NCBI GenBank assembly: GCA_013288555.1
Contig: JABDBQ010000001.1
Location: 1-64,000 of the forward strand
Length of the DNA stretch: 64,000 bases
Source of the DNA: Bacteroidota bacterium
GTDB lineage: Bacteria; Bacteroidota; Bacteroidia; CAILMK01
Direction: 5' to 3'
The translations under genes and the position numbers were made by a program. Below, piece by piece: positions 43,889-53,685 of this stretch; the stretch's first letter is position 1; every line of letters starts with the position of its first letter. Under the pieces are notes generated by a model that saw nothing but the letters and a program-made list of their open reading frames with translations, ran no database searches and had not been told where the DNA came from.

Positions 43889-46800
43889 TTACATCTTAAC
43901 CAGGTGCTTTGATACAAATTGGTCATCTTTAATAAATTGCAGCAGGTACATTCCCTGGGTTAAATGATATTTTTCTGCATCAATTTCAATTTTATAATTC
44001 CCGGCAACATCCGTTTCATCGGCAATTATTCCAATCTGCCTTCCCGTTAAATCAAATAGGACAATCCTTATTTTTCCTGTATTTACAAGACTATATTGAA
44101 CGGAGGTTGTTGATTGAAATGGATTTGGGAAAAGTTCGATATTGAAATCATTTTCCGGGCTCTCCTCAATACCAGAGACTGTTACATTTATTGTAGAATC
44201 CATAGCAAATGAGCAACCGTTAGTGCTTGTTACTGTGAGTTTTACCGAATATGGGTTATTATGCGCATAGATGTGCTTCGCCAAGTGCCCTGAAGCCGTG
44301 TCACCATCGCCGAGATTCCAGTAATAAGCTTTGTAATTCAGACTGCTGTCCTGGGCATGCAAGTAAGTGGTTTTGCCTGAAAATGTTGCTTTCCAATTTG
44401 CATTAGGCAATGGCACAGTGGTTATTTTTACGGAATTTGTTTTGGAGCAACCTGTTGCATTATTTGTTTCAGTAAGGTAATAAATGGTTGTCTGTGTTGG
44501 GTTTACCTGTGGATTGTCTGAGTTTGATATAAAACCCGGGGGTATGGAAACCCATGAGAATGAATCAGGTGCAGAAGAGGTGTCCCCGATATTAATGCTT
44601 GAGCCTGCACAGATTGACTTTGAAGGCCCTGTTAAAGCTGGAGGGACTGGATTTACGAATATTACGACTGTGTCGTTTGCAATACAGTTGGATGCATTGT
44701 CAGTAACCTGCAGATAATATATTGTGGTTTTAGATGGACTTACGACAGGATTACCTGTTGCATTTGTAAATCCTGGTGGGTTTGAAGACCAGGAATAACT
44801 TTTGCCCGTAACAGGTTTGGAGCCCAGCGTATCAGTTGTGCCCTGGCAAATGGCTTTATCGGTTCCGGCATTGGCTGAAACGGAATTTACTACCACGATG
44901 ACAGAATCTTTTCTGGAACAGCCTGTGGCTGATATGGTTTCCAACAGATAATATTTAGTGCTTACCAAAGGAATTGTTGTAGGATAGCTGCTGTTTGAGC
45001 TAAATCCTTTGGGAACAGATGACCATGAATAAGTATGCCCCGTAGTTGCATTTGTACCCAATTGTACAATATTCCCAAGGCAGATATTCTGCGTTCCACC
45101 GTTATAGGCAACCGGCTGAGGATTGGTGGTAATAATGACGGTATCCGTTTTTGTGCATCCGGTGGCCGTAATGGTTTCAGTAAGTATGTAATCAGCAGTT
45201 CCTGTTGGAATCACTGTCGGGTTGCTGGAAGTTCCGGTGTATCCTGCAGGTTTTGATTTCCAGGAATAGATATCGCCAGTCACTGCTTTCGATCCGATAG
45301 ATACATTGGTTCCGGCACATACAGTCTGATTAGGCCCTGTGGCTGCCGCAGGTAATGGGTTAAAGCTGACGGTGACGGTATCTCCGGCGATACATCCCGT
45401 AGATGTTGTCTGATCAGAAAAATAATAGCTTGTGACAACAATTGGACTCACTGTGGGGTTGCTCTTGGTACTGGTAAATCCTGACGGTGATGAAGTCCAG
45501 CTATATAAATGACCCGAAACAGCACTTATACCAATGCCGACTGATCCATTCGGACATATTTTCTGGTTGCCTCCTGCGCTTGACCTGGCTTCAGGGTTTA
45601 CATAGATCGTTGTGTGGCCATAACCAAGACATCCGGTTGCACTGTCTATTTCTGTTTCATAATATACGGTTGATACTTTTGGGCTCACAGTAGGATTGCT
45701 GATACCAGCCGTAAAAGTGCCCGGCACAGATGACCAGGAATATAAATGGCCGGGGAATGGTTTTAAGCCAAGGGTAAAACTGGCACCGTAGCATATAGTA
45801 TCTTTACCCCCTGATTTGGGCGTAGGAATCTGGCCAACGGTTACAAAGGCAGAATCTTTTGCGGCACAACCTCCTGAAAATGTTGTTTCCGTAAGATAAT
45901 ATTTTCTTGAACTCTTCGGAGTTACCGACGGATTGGCTGAGTTCGAACTAAATCCGGCAGAATCGGATGTCCAGCTGAATGATACGCCTGTAGGAACACT
46001 GCTTGGGCCGAGCAACACGCTATTCCCGGAGCAAACTGTTTTAGGTCCTCCCGCGTCCACTTTAGGATAAGCCACAAAAATTACCTTGGTAATTAAAGTA
46101 TCATTTGTCGGCATGGAATCAACAACCCCGTTTGGTTTTGAAGTCCATACTTTAAAGGTATCGGTGCCCCCTGCAAAGGTAAGCGTAGCCAGTTTAACTG
46201 GTACAATGCTGTCAGGTGATAATGTCCCTGACCAGCTGATCGGAGTTTGAACCTTACCGTTCAGAGACCAGCCAATGGTGGCAGAAGTTAAATTCTTTGT
46301 CCCAAAATTTTCAAGCATGGCCGTGATGGATTGTTTTCCTGCACAGGACCCCGATGGCATAATGGCTATTCCGGCATCGTTGGCTAAGCTTTTAAAATAG
46401 AACCCGGCCAGAAAAGCATCATTATTGCCCGAAGAGTAACCGGAGCTATAGCCGCCGGAGGTAGCTATACCCGAAGTACTGGTTGTATTTCCTGAAATAT
46501 AAGTATTGCCATTGGCGTCAGCATGAATATCGTAGCCAACATCTGTGCCAGAACCGCCATAATAAGAACCGTACATAAGATTGCCTGCTGGGGAAAATTT
46601 GCTTAAAAAAGCATTTTGTGTTCCTGCCAAAGAAGTTAAATAGGCTTTGGGGGTGGCGATTCCTGTAGTGCTGTTTGTATATCCTGTGACAAAAATACTT
46701 CCCGTTGGATCCGTTGCCAGGTTAAGCCCCACGTCTGTTCCGCCACCGCCGTAGTACGTACTCCATATCATGGTACCCGTGGGTGAAAATTTCGATAAAA

Positions 46801-48586
46801 AGGAATTGGTTGAACCATTTAGCGTGGGCTGATACGGTATATTTGATGTTATTCCTTTACTGCTTGCTGTCTGTCCATTCACATATATATTGCCAAACTG
46901 ATCCGTAACGTCACCCCATGTGAATTCATAAGCAGTACCTCCCTGATAGGTAGCCCAGTTCAGGCTGCCTGATGGAGAGAAACTGGCGACAAACCCATCA
47001 TTATTGCCTCCAAATTTTGGTTGCCAAGCATTAGCAGTAGCAATGGCGCTGCTGCTGGACGTGCCACCCACCATTATGACATTCCCATTATGATCCGTAG
47101 CAAGATTATTTGGACTTTCGGTTCCACTGCCTCCATAATAGGTACTCCATTTCAATTGCCCGGAAGAATCATATTTGGCAAGCCCGGCATCCTGGCTTCC
47201 GCCGTATGACGTCTGGTACGCACCGGTAGTTGCAATTCCGGAACTGCTGCTGACCCATGCTGTAATGAATACATTTGCTGAAAGATCAGTCGCGAGAAAT
47301 AATGACTGGTCATTTCCGGTTCCACCATAATAGGTGGCCCAGATTCTTGAACCATCATATCTGAATTTTACAACATAACCATTATAACTGGCAGAGCCAC
47401 TTCCTCCTATTAAAGATTGATATGCGCCGGAAGTCGCTATGCCTGAAGTGCTTGAGGTTGCACCGGTCATGTAGATATTCCCTAGTATATCGTTACTCAA
47501 TCCCCACCCATCATTATATCCATTGCCGCCATAATAGGTACACCATTGCAGTCCACCGCCTGAAGAAAATTTAGCCAGAAAGGCATCATAAGTTCCATAA
47601 CTTGTTTGGAAAGCACCCGATGTGGAAATGTTTGATGTCGGAGATGTTGATGGGCCACACATTAATACATTCCCGCTATTATCTGTCCATACTGCTTCGC
47701 CATAATTTCTTGTTCCTCCGCCCAGGTAGGTGCCCCAGCTCAGGGTTGGGTCTATGGTAAGTGTTTGGCTATGATCGTATTCAGTAACCCGGAATGAAAC
47801 CGTATTATTGCTTTTCACAAAACTGCTCGGGATAATTGTTTTGCCGGGAAGATAAGAAACCGGTTTGCTGTCGGTCATGTCAATCATTTCGTTCACATAA
47901 TGCAGCCCTCCATCAGCCAGGCTTTCCAGGGTTTGTAGCCCGTTCCACTGCAACTGAATATCGTTCACTTTACCACCGGGGCGAACCACAAATTCATATT
48001 CTACAGCACCGCTAATCGCATGCAACTGCAAATCGATATAAGGGTAGATATTCTGGTAAACAATTGTCTTATAAGTATGTACCTTGTTAATACCTGATTC
48101 TGGTGTATAAGACGTATAATAATTCTCGTAATAGGCTTGCTGGTCCTGTCCGGTAATCAATGCACTCAGGTCTGCATTTTCAAGAACCATATCCGTACGG
48201 CTCGTCACAGTTTTTAATTTTCCATTTGAAACCATATCTTCCATCCATCGTCTCCGCTCCAGGGCATTCTGAGGGTTTTGTGGCATTTGTATCGGATCAA
48301 CATCCTGTCCGTTGGCATCCACAAATTTTTTGAAAACAAAACTGATCATTCCCGGTCTGCAATAAATTTCAGGCCCGCCATCATGACTGTAGTATTTGAT
48401 ATCAGCATGGCTTTGTCCATTGGCATCTGCGAGTTGTCCTTTATTTTCCACAAAGCTCCAGTTATTATGATTAATGAGCTGCTGTGCGGAAGGTTTGATG
48501 ACTTGTGCGCGGGTTGAAAATAAAAATCCGGAACCCGTTAAAATTAATATTGAAAACAACAGGGAACTTAGGTTGAAATGTTTCAT
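43889..48586 (-). CDS. Giant SBBP-repeat and Ig-like T9SS cargo protein
   Basis: About 1565 residues from the Met at 48586 (MKHFNLSSLLFSILILTGSGFLFSTRAQ, signal peptide); the track's 52 extra residues are not needed. The domain order is as in the 23747 protein: NNWSFVENKGQLADANGQSHADIKYYSHDGG (DUF7948-like), about ten SBBP repeats (NIYMTGATSSTSGIATSGAYQ ... WATYYGGTGND), about nine Ig-like units with C-A-G or C-x-G and S-W-x-S, a PKD-like segment and a T9SS type A end (IELFPNPFQSTTSVQYSL). It has no repeat-derived insertions where its paralogue does. It is divergent from purB, with 125 bases between. Confidence 0.9.
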   Translation of the reverse strand: MKHFNLSSLLFSILILTGSGFLFSTRAQVIKPSAQQLINHNNWSFVENKGQLADANGQSHADIKYYSHDGGPEIYCRPGMISFVFKKFVDANGQDVDPIQMPQNPQNALERRRWMEDMVSNGKLKTVTSRTDMVLENADLSALITGQDQQAYYENYYTSYTPESGINKVHTYKTIVYQNIYPYIDLQLHAISGAVEYEFVVRPGGKVNDIQLQWNGLQTLESLADGGLHYVNEMIDMTDSKPVSYLPGKTIIPSSFVKSNNTVSFRVTEYDHSQTLTIDPTLSWGTYLGGGTRNYGEAVWTDNSGNVLMCGPSTSPTSNISTSGAFQTSYGTYDAFLAKFSSGGGLQWCTYYGGNGYNDGWGLSNDILGNIYMTGATSSTSGIATSGAYQSLIGGSGSASYNGYVVKFRYDGSRIWATYYGGTGNDQSLFLATDLSANVFITAWVSSSSGIATTGAYQTSYGGSQDAGLAKYDSSGQLKWSTYYGGSGTESPNNLATDHNGNVIMVGGTSSSSAIATANAWQPKFGGNNDGFVASFSPSGSLNWATYQGGTAYEFTWGDVTDQFGNIYVNGQTASSKGITSNIPYQPTLNGSTNSFLSKFSPTGTMIWSTYYGGGGTDVGLNLATDPTGSIFVTGYTNSTTGIATPKAYLTSLAGTQNAFLSKFSPAGNLMYGSYYGGSGTDVGYDIHADANGNTYISGNTTSTSGIATSGGYSSGYSSGNNDAFLAGFYFKSLANDAGIAIMPSGSCAGKQSITAMLENFGTKNLTSATIGWSLNGKVQTPISWSGTLSPDSIVPVKLATLTFAGGTDTFKVWTSKPNGVVDSMPTNDTLITKVIFVAYPKVDAGGPKTVCSGNSVLLGPSSVPTGVSFSWTSDSAGFSSNSANPSVTPKSSRKYYLTETTFSGGCAAKDSAFVTVGQIPTPKSGGKDTICYGASFTLGLKPFPGHLYSWSSVPGTFTAGISNPTVSPKVSTVYYETEIDSATGCLGYGHTTIYVNPEARSSAGGNQKICPNGSVGIGISAVSGHLYSWTSSPSGFTSTKSNPTVSPIVVTSYYFSDQTTSTGCIAGDTVTVSFNPLPAAATGPNQTVCAGTNVSIGSKAVTGDIYSWKSKPAGYTGTSSNPTVIPTGTADYILTETITATGCTKTDTVIITTNPQPVAYNGGTQNICLGNIVQLGTNATTGHTYSWSSVPKGFSSNSSYPTTIPLVSTKYYLLETISATGCSRKDSVIVVVNSVSANAGTDKAICQGTTDTLGSKPVTGKSYSWSSNPPGFTNATGNPVVSPSKTTIYYLQVTDNASNCIANDTVVIFVNPVPPALTGPSKSICAGSSINIGDTSSAPDSFSWVSIPPGFISNSDNPQVNPTQTTIYYLTETNNATGCSKTNSVKITTVPLPNANWKATFSGKTTYLHAQDSSLNYKAYYWNLGDGDTASGHLAKHIYAHNNPYSVKLTVTSTNGCSFAMDSTINVTVSGIEESPENDFNIELFPNPFQSTTSVQYSLVNTGKIRIVLFDLTGRQIGIIADETDVAGNYKIEIDAEKYHLTQGMYLLQFIKDDQFVSKHLVKM

Positions 48587-48689
48587 AATGAGTTGTTTTA
48601 AAAACCAAATATAGCAAATATTCGATACGAGGTATCTCCAAATGGCAACTTTTTTAAATGGTTTCACAGCATTACGCCATAGACTGGGA

Positions 48690-48697
48690 TAATTTTG
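48690..48697 (+). promoter_or_regulatory. -7 promoter box of purB
   Basis: TAATTTTG, an exact TAnnTTTG, 14 bases before the ATG at 48712. It lies inside the track's longer ORF and so supports the shorter start. Confidence 0.55.
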
Positions 48698-48711
48698 AGA
48701 ACTTTGCGGAT

Positions 48712-50055
48712 ATGGACTATTCAAATCTGATGGCAATTTCACCTATTGATGGTAGGTATAGCAGCAAAACCGGACCGCTTTCCTCTTATTTTTCTGAATA
48801 CGGACTTATCCGCTACCGCGTTCAGGTAGAGATAAAGTACTTCCTGGCTTTATGCCGCATCCCATTGCCCCAACTGGCTTCCTTCCCGATTGACAGTATC
48901 CCGAAACTTGACAATATATACCTGAGTTTCACCGAAGAAGATGCCGCAAAAATAAAGGCGTTTGAAAAAACAACGAATCATGATGTAAAGGCTGTTGAAT
49001 ATTTTCTTCGTGAAAAATTTGACATACTGGGTATTGGTCTTTTTAAAGAATTTATTCATTTCGGACTCACTTCGCAGGATATCAATAATACCGCAGTTCC
49101 GATTTCTTTAAAAGAAGGCATCCGTAACGAAATCATTCCCGAACTTGAAAAAATTCAACAAATGATAACGGGTTTCAGTAAAGAATGGGCCGAAATCCCT
49201 TTATTGGCCCGCACACATGGTCAACCGGCATCACCCACCCGGCTGGGGAAAGAGTTTATGGTTTATACTGATAGAATTGGCAAACAGCTTTCACAGTTGA
49301 AAACAAGGAAATATTTCGGAAAATTTGGTGGTGCAACCGGGAATTTTAATGCCCACCATATAGCTTATCCCGATATTAAATGGGATGTGTTTGCCAATGA
49401 TTTTTTAAAGGATGACCTTGAGTTGAATAGAAACCAGCATACAACGCAAATTGATCATTATGATGAACTTGCGGAACTATTTGACAATATGAGACGCATT
49501 CATGTCATTTTTATTGATCTCTGTCGCGATATCTGGACCTATGTATCCATGGATTATTTCAAACAGGTTGTAAAAGCAGACGAAGTGGGTTCTTCTGCCA
49601 TGCCACATAAGGTAAACCCGATTGATTTTGAAAATGCTGAGGGTAATCTTGCTTATGCCAATGCTATTCTTGATTTTTTAAGCAATAAGCTGCCTGTGAG
49701 TCGTTTGCAGAGAGATCTGACTGATTCAACAGTGATGCGAAATGTAGGCGTACCACTGGCGCATGGCCTGGTTGCCTATAGTTCAATTCTGAAAGGTCTT
49801 GGCAAACTCATTGTAAACAGGGATAAAATAAACCAGGATCTCGAAGAGAACTGGGCGGTTGTGGCAGAAGCCATTCAGACCATATTGCGGCGCGAAGGAT
49901 ATCCTAATCCGTACGACAAACTGAAGCAGTTTACCAGGGGCAAGCACAATCTCGATAAAAATGTATTTGATTCTTTCATTGAAAGCCTGGATGTGGCTGA
50001 TAATCTTAAAGATGAATTAAAAAAGGTTAGTCCTTTTAATTATACAGGGATATGA
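48712..50055 (+). CDS. purB: Adenylosuccinate lyase
   Basis: 447 residues from MDYSNLMAISPIDGRYSSKT, chosen over the track start because a promoter box lies just upstream. The enzyme splits SAICAR and adenylosuccinate in purine synthesis. Seen: ISPIDGRYSSKTGPLSSYFSEYGLIRYR, the TSQDINNTA and ARTHGQPASPTRLGKE loops, and the fumarase-superfamily signature GSSAMPHKVNPIDFENAEGN with the catalytic Ser. The form is that of the long (E. coli-like) PurB group. Confidence 0.95.
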   Translation: MDYSNLMAISPIDGRYSSKTGPLSSYFSEYGLIRYRVQVEIKYFLALCRIPLPQLASFPIDSIPKLDNIYLSFTEEDAAKIKAFEKTTNHDVKAVEYFLREKFDILGIGLFKEFIHFGLTSQDINNTAVPISLKEGIRNEIIPELEKIQQMITGFSKEWAEIPLLARTHGQPASPTRLGKEFMVYTDRIGKQLSQLKTRKYFGKFGGATGNFNAHHIAYPDIKWDVFANDFLKDDLELNRNQHTTQIDHYDELAELFDNMRRIHVIFIDLCRDIWTYVSMDYFKQVVKADEVGSSAMPHKVNPIDFENAEGNLAYANAILDFLSNKLPVSRLQRDLTDSTVMRNVGVPLAHGLVAYSSILKGLGKLIVNRDKINQDLEENWAVVAEAIQTILRREGYPNPYDKLKQFTRGKHNLDKNVFDSFIESLDVADNLKDELKKVSPFNYTGI

Positions 50056-50075
50056 AATCGTAATTCGTAATTTGA

Positions 50076-50110
50076 AATTGCTATCGCGAGACTTCGTGTT
50101 CGTAATTCAT
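50076..50110. repeat. Repeat family E, copy 2
   Basis: AATTGCTATCGCGAG followed by ACTTCGTGTTCGTAATTCAT, in the gap between purB and the cytochrome gene. See the copy at 42647. A third, looser relative (TCGTGCGTAATTCGTAATTC) is at about 52151. Confidence 0.65.
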
Positions 50111-50135
50111 ATTCGCCTTAACTTTACAGCCGGAT

Positions 50136-52088
50136 ATGCTTAAAAAAAAAGTCACTTTCTTCGGCTCTATTATTCTGACCATAACTGCTATTTCTATTTG
50201 TCTGCAATGCAGCAGATTTGGAGGCAAAACGTCGCCAGAAAATAATGGCGAAGCCTCTAAATGGCAAAACCTCGGTGCTGATGCACAGTATGTGGGGATG
50301 AAGACCTGCCGAAGCTGTCATGAAGCGATATACCAGAGTTTCATTAAAACAGGGATGGGCAAATCTTTCGGACCTGCGACTGCCCAAAGAACAGCAGGTA
50401 ATTTTCATCATAATGCACCGCTGTATGACAAATATAAAGATCTTTATTACCTGCCTTATCTTAAAGACAGCCTGTTGTTTGTGAAAGAATATAGATTGAA
50501 CAACAGTGATACTGTTTATGCACGGACAGAAAAGATTAATTATATCATTGGCAGTGGGCATCATACCAATTCGCATATTATCAATGAGAACGGGTATCTT
50601 TACCAGGCTCCTTTCACATTTTATACACAAAAGGGCGATTGGGATTTCCCACCAGGATTTGAAAATGGTCAGAACAGCCGTTTCAGTAGAGAGATAGGAA
50701 TCGAATGTATGAGCTGTCATAATACCCTTCCCGGTTTTGTATCCGGATCGGTAAATAAATACAGTTTTGTTCCCGACGGGATTGGCTGTGAGCGTTGTCA
50801 TGGTCCTGGTTCTTTGCATGTAAAAAACAAACTTGCCGGATTGATCGCAGATACTTCAAAAGGACCTGATTACACGATTGTGAATCCCAAAAAACTACCT
50901 TATGATCTCCAGATTGATGTTTGCCAGCGTTGCCATTTACAGGGAGATGCCGTATTAAAACCAGGCAAAACTTTTTTTGATTTCAGGCCGGGAATGAAGT
51001 TGAGCACAGTAATGGATGAGTTTTTGCCGGTATATCAAAACCAGGAACACGGATTTCTAATGGCTTCCCAGGCCGAACGGCTTCAGAAAAGCCAATGCTT
51101 TTTGAAAACACAAAATAAAGAACAGGAGGACAGATTGAATTGTATGACGTGTCATAATCCTCATATAAGTGTAAAATATACACCGGAACAGTATTTCCTG
51201 GATAAATGCAAAGGCTGCCATATCAATACTCATCACAATGATCCCAAGGTACTGCAAACCTCTGGCAGCAATTGTATTACCTGTCATATGCCACGTTCCT
51301 CAGCCATTGATATTCCGCATGTTACTATTACAGATCATGATATAAGGGTAGTACATCCACAAAAGGACAACGGAGCGGTTGGCATCGGAAAATTCCTTGG
51401 ATTATCATGCATTAACGAGAAACACCCTGACAGTCTCACAATGGCCAGAGCCTATATGTATTTTTATGAAAAATTTGAACATCGTTCTGAAAATCTGGAT
51501 TCTGCATTCAAATATTTAAAATCATTTTCTCCAGAAAAATACCCGGCGGATTATATTTATTTTTATTATCAAAAAAATAATTTTCAAATGGTGCTGAACA
51601 CAATTTCTCATTCAACCGTTGCATTGCAGGATGCTGTGAGCAATTACCAGGTGGGCCAGTCTTATTTTAACCTGAGACAATTGCAGCAGGCCGTTCTTTA
51701 TTTCAAAAAATCATGTGATCTTCAGCCTGATAATCTGGAATACCACGTGAAGCTTGCAACAGCTTATACATACGCGAGGAATTTCGACGCCGCAAAATCT
51801 GAGCTTAATTTTGTAGTTCATGAAAACCCAAAAACAATAGCAGCATGGAACATGATTGCATTTGTTGACCTGGCTTCCAACCGATTTGATGATGCCAGGA
51901 AAAGCCTTGATGAGACCTTTGCTCTTGACCCTGACTACGAACCGGGGCATATAAACATGGTAAAGTATTATATTGCCGTGAATAAGTTTAAAGAAGCACG
52001 ACAAGAGATATCAAAAATATTGAAAAGAAATCCTGAAAGTGAAGAAGCCAAAGCGCAGCTGGAATTGTTAAATAAAGCTGGAGTTTGA
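50136..52088 (+). CDS. Seven-haem cytochrome c with C-terminal TPRs
   Basis: 650 residues. An N-terminal signal or lipid-type segment (FFGSIILTITAISICLQC) is followed by seven CxxCH haem sites: CRSCH, CMSCH, CERCH, CQRCH, CMTCH, CKGCH and CITCH, all in residues 50-390. Extra His residues near them could be axial ligands. From about 410 on there are TPR-like helices (QAVLYFKKSCDLQPDNLEYHVKLATAYTYARNF ... FDDARKSLDETFALDPDYEPGH). Such fusions resemble the cytochrome c-554-like group; the electron partner is unknown. It would need the Ccm proteins of this window. TAACTTTA at 50119 is one base off a -7 box. Confidence 0.88.
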   Translation: MLKKKVTFFGSIILTITAISICLQCSRFGGKTSPENNGEASKWQNLGADAQYVGMKTCRSCHEAIYQSFIKTGMGKSFGPATAQRTAGNFHHNAPLYDKYKDLYYLPYLKDSLLFVKEYRLNNSDTVYARTEKINYIIGSGHHTNSHIINENGYLYQAPFTFYTQKGDWDFPPGFENGQNSRFSREIGIECMSCHNTLPGFVSGSVNKYSFVPDGIGCERCHGPGSLHVKNKLAGLIADTSKGPDYTIVNPKKLPYDLQIDVCQRCHLQGDAVLKPGKTFFDFRPGMKLSTVMDEFLPVYQNQEHGFLMASQAERLQKSQCFLKTQNKEQEDRLNCMTCHNPHISVKYTPEQYFLDKCKGCHINTHHNDPKVLQTSGSNCITCHMPRSSAIDIPHVTITDHDIRVVHPQKDNGAVGIGKFLGLSCINEKHPDSLTMARAYMYFYEKFEHRSENLDSAFKYLKSFSPEKYPADYIYFYYQKNNFQMVLNTISHSTVALQDAVSNYQVGQSYFNLRQLQQAVLYFKKSCDLQPDNLEYHVKLATAYTYARNFDAAKSELNFVVHENPKTIAAWNMIAFVDLASNRFDDARKSLDETFALDPDYEPGHINMVKYYIAVNKFKEARQEISKILKRNPESEEAKAQLELLNKAGV

Positions 52089-52179
52089 TTAAATTAAAAG
52101 ATTAAAATATTGAAAATTAAAATATTAAAAAATAATTATGACCGGGATATCGTGCGTAATTCGTAATTCATAATTGTAT

Positions 52180-52587
52180 ATGTATAGTAATTCTGTAGAA
52201 ATAAGAGTCAGATATGGGGAAACCGATAAAATGGGTTACTTGTATTATGGCAATTATGCCCAGTATTACGAAGTAGGGAGGGTGGAGGCGATCCGGAGTC
52301 TCGGACTAAGTTATAAGGAACTGGAAGACAGGGGTATTATGATGCCAGTTCTTGATATGCAGAGTACTTTTGTAAAACCGGCTTATTATGATGATGTTTT
52401 GAAAGTGACTACTACAATTACGGAATTGCCCAAAGTTCGTGCCTTTTTCAGCTATGAAATAACAAACGCGAATAATGATATTATTAATTACGGTAAAACA
52501 ACATTAATATTTTTTGATTGGGAACGTCGGAAACCATGCCGTGCACCCGAGGAACTGGTAGAAAAACTAAGTCCGTTTTTTATATGA
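52180..52587 (+). CDS. Acyl-CoA thioesterase, YbgC/4HBT family
   Basis: 135 residues from the ATG at 52180 (the track's TTG adds two). The hot-dog fold signature is VEIRVRYGETDKMGYLYYGNYAQYYEVGRVEAIRSLGLSY, where Asp in ETDKMG is the usual catalytic residue, followed by YYDDVLKVTTTITE. Enzymes of this group hydrolyse short- or medium-chain acyl-CoAs; the substrate is not known. Its stop overlaps the start of the BrkB gene (ATGA), so they are co-translated. Confidence 0.88.
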   Translation: MYSNSVEIRVRYGETDKMGYLYYGNYAQYYEVGRVEAIRSLGLSYKELEDRGIMMPVLDMQSTFVKPAYYDDVLKVTTTITELPKVRAFFSYEITNANNDIINYGKTTLIFFDWERRKPCRAPEELVEKLSPFFI

Positions 52588-53567
52588 TTAATAATAAGAC
52601 CTATAAGTTAATTAAAAAGCTGGTTTTAAAGATCGGTTCTAAGTTATTGAGCTGGACAAAAATTGTGAAATTCCCATTTACCGGCGGATTGCCACTGTAC
52701 TGGATCGGGTTATTTTTCTTCAGGAACCTTAAAAAAGAACCCATCAGTCTTAGGGCTTCTTCTATTGCATTCAATTTGTTTCTTTCGCTTTTCCCGGCTT
52801 TTATTTTTTTGTTTACCCTTATTCCCATTATCCCGGTTCAGGGGCTTCATGCTGAGATCCTGATTTTCCTTAAAACAATCATGCCTGGTTCGGCATTCAA
52901 TATTGTTGCGGATAATCTGAGTGAGATCATGCAGACGCGCAGCGCCAAATTGTTATCAATAGGTATCATTGTATCCCTATATTTTGCCTCTAACGGTGTT
53001 TATTCTTTAATGCAGGCATTTCATAAAATGGATCCCAGGAGCTATTTGAGCCAAAAACTGGTTTCGATATATTTAACAATCGTACTTGGCACCGGATTGC
53101 TCATGGGGATGGCTCTTTTTGTATTGGCCAAGTACCTCCTTACTATTATTTCAGGATCTGAAGGTGTTCATTCTCATTTATATTATGATGCTGTATTATT
53201 CGGGCAATGGATCATGTTATTTATCCTGTTGTTTAGTGCGACAGTTATTATTTATCGGTATGGTGATATACGGGTAGAAAAAATAAGTCATGTAATCCCC
53301 GGATCCGTGTTAACATCTATCCTGGTTGTACTTACAAGTATCGCATATTCCTATTATGTAGGCAAATGGGCCAACTACAGCAGGTTATATGGTTCTTTGG
53401 GCGCCATGATCATTACAATGCTGTGGTTGTATTTCAATTCTATGGTTATTATCGTGGGCCATGAATATAACAGGAGCGTTACACATGCACGCATGATTAT
53501 CAAGCGAAAAAAGGAAGCTGCAAAAATTAAAAGAAACCGATTGAAAGCCTCGAGGGCTTCTGTTTAA
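52584..53567 (+). CDS. YihY/BrkB-family membrane protein
   Basis: 327 residues from the Met at 52584, which overlaps the thioesterase stop by 4 bases; the earlier track start is in the thioesterase gene. Six membrane helices carry the family features LRASSIAFNLFLSLFPAFIFLFTLIP and YSRLYGSLGAMIITMLWLYFNSMVIIVGHEYN, and both ends are basic (C-terminus KRKKEAAKIKRNRLK). The family was once called ribonuclease BN by mistake; its real role is unclear. Confidence 0.88.
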   Translation: MINNKTYKLIKKLVLKIGSKLLSWTKIVKFPFTGGLPLYWIGLFFFRNLKKEPISLRASSIAFNLFLSLFPAFIFLFTLIPIIPVQGLHAEILIFLKTIMPGSAFNIVADNLSEIMQTRSAKLLSIGIIVSLYFASNGVYSLMQAFHKMDPRSYLSQKLVSIYLTIVLGTGLLMGMALFVLAKYLLTIISGSEGVHSHLYYDAVLFGQWIMLFILLFSATVIIYRYGDIRVEKISHVIPGSVLTSILVVLTSIAYSYYVGKWANYSRLYGSLGAMIITMLWLYFNSMVIIVGHEYNRSVTHARMIIKRKKEAAKIKRNRLKASRASV

Positions 53568-53588
53568 TTTGGAACCGGAAATTTTATT

Positions 53589-53676
53589 GGGCATCTCTGA
53601 AAACTATCTTTTTGTCGCCTCAACCTTAGTCCTTCTCCTCAAGGAGAAGGTAAGTAGTAGGTTTTTAGAGATGCCC
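53589..53676. terminator. Nested hairpins between convergent genes
   Basis: The outer arms GGGCATCTCTGAAAAC (53589-53604) and GTTTTTAGAGATGCCC (53661-53676) pair at 15 of 16 bases. Inside lies the hairpin CCTTCTCC-TCAA-GGAGAAGG (53631-53650), shared with 30330. It probably ends both the BrkB gene and the convergent T9SS gene, and also looks like a composite repeat. Confidence 0.7.
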
Positions 53677-53685
53677 ATATTCTTT

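Noticed and set aside
48587-48742. 52-residue N-terminal extension of the giant T9SS protein
   Set aside because: The signal peptide begins at the Met at 48586, and the extension overlaps the purB promoter region on the other strand.
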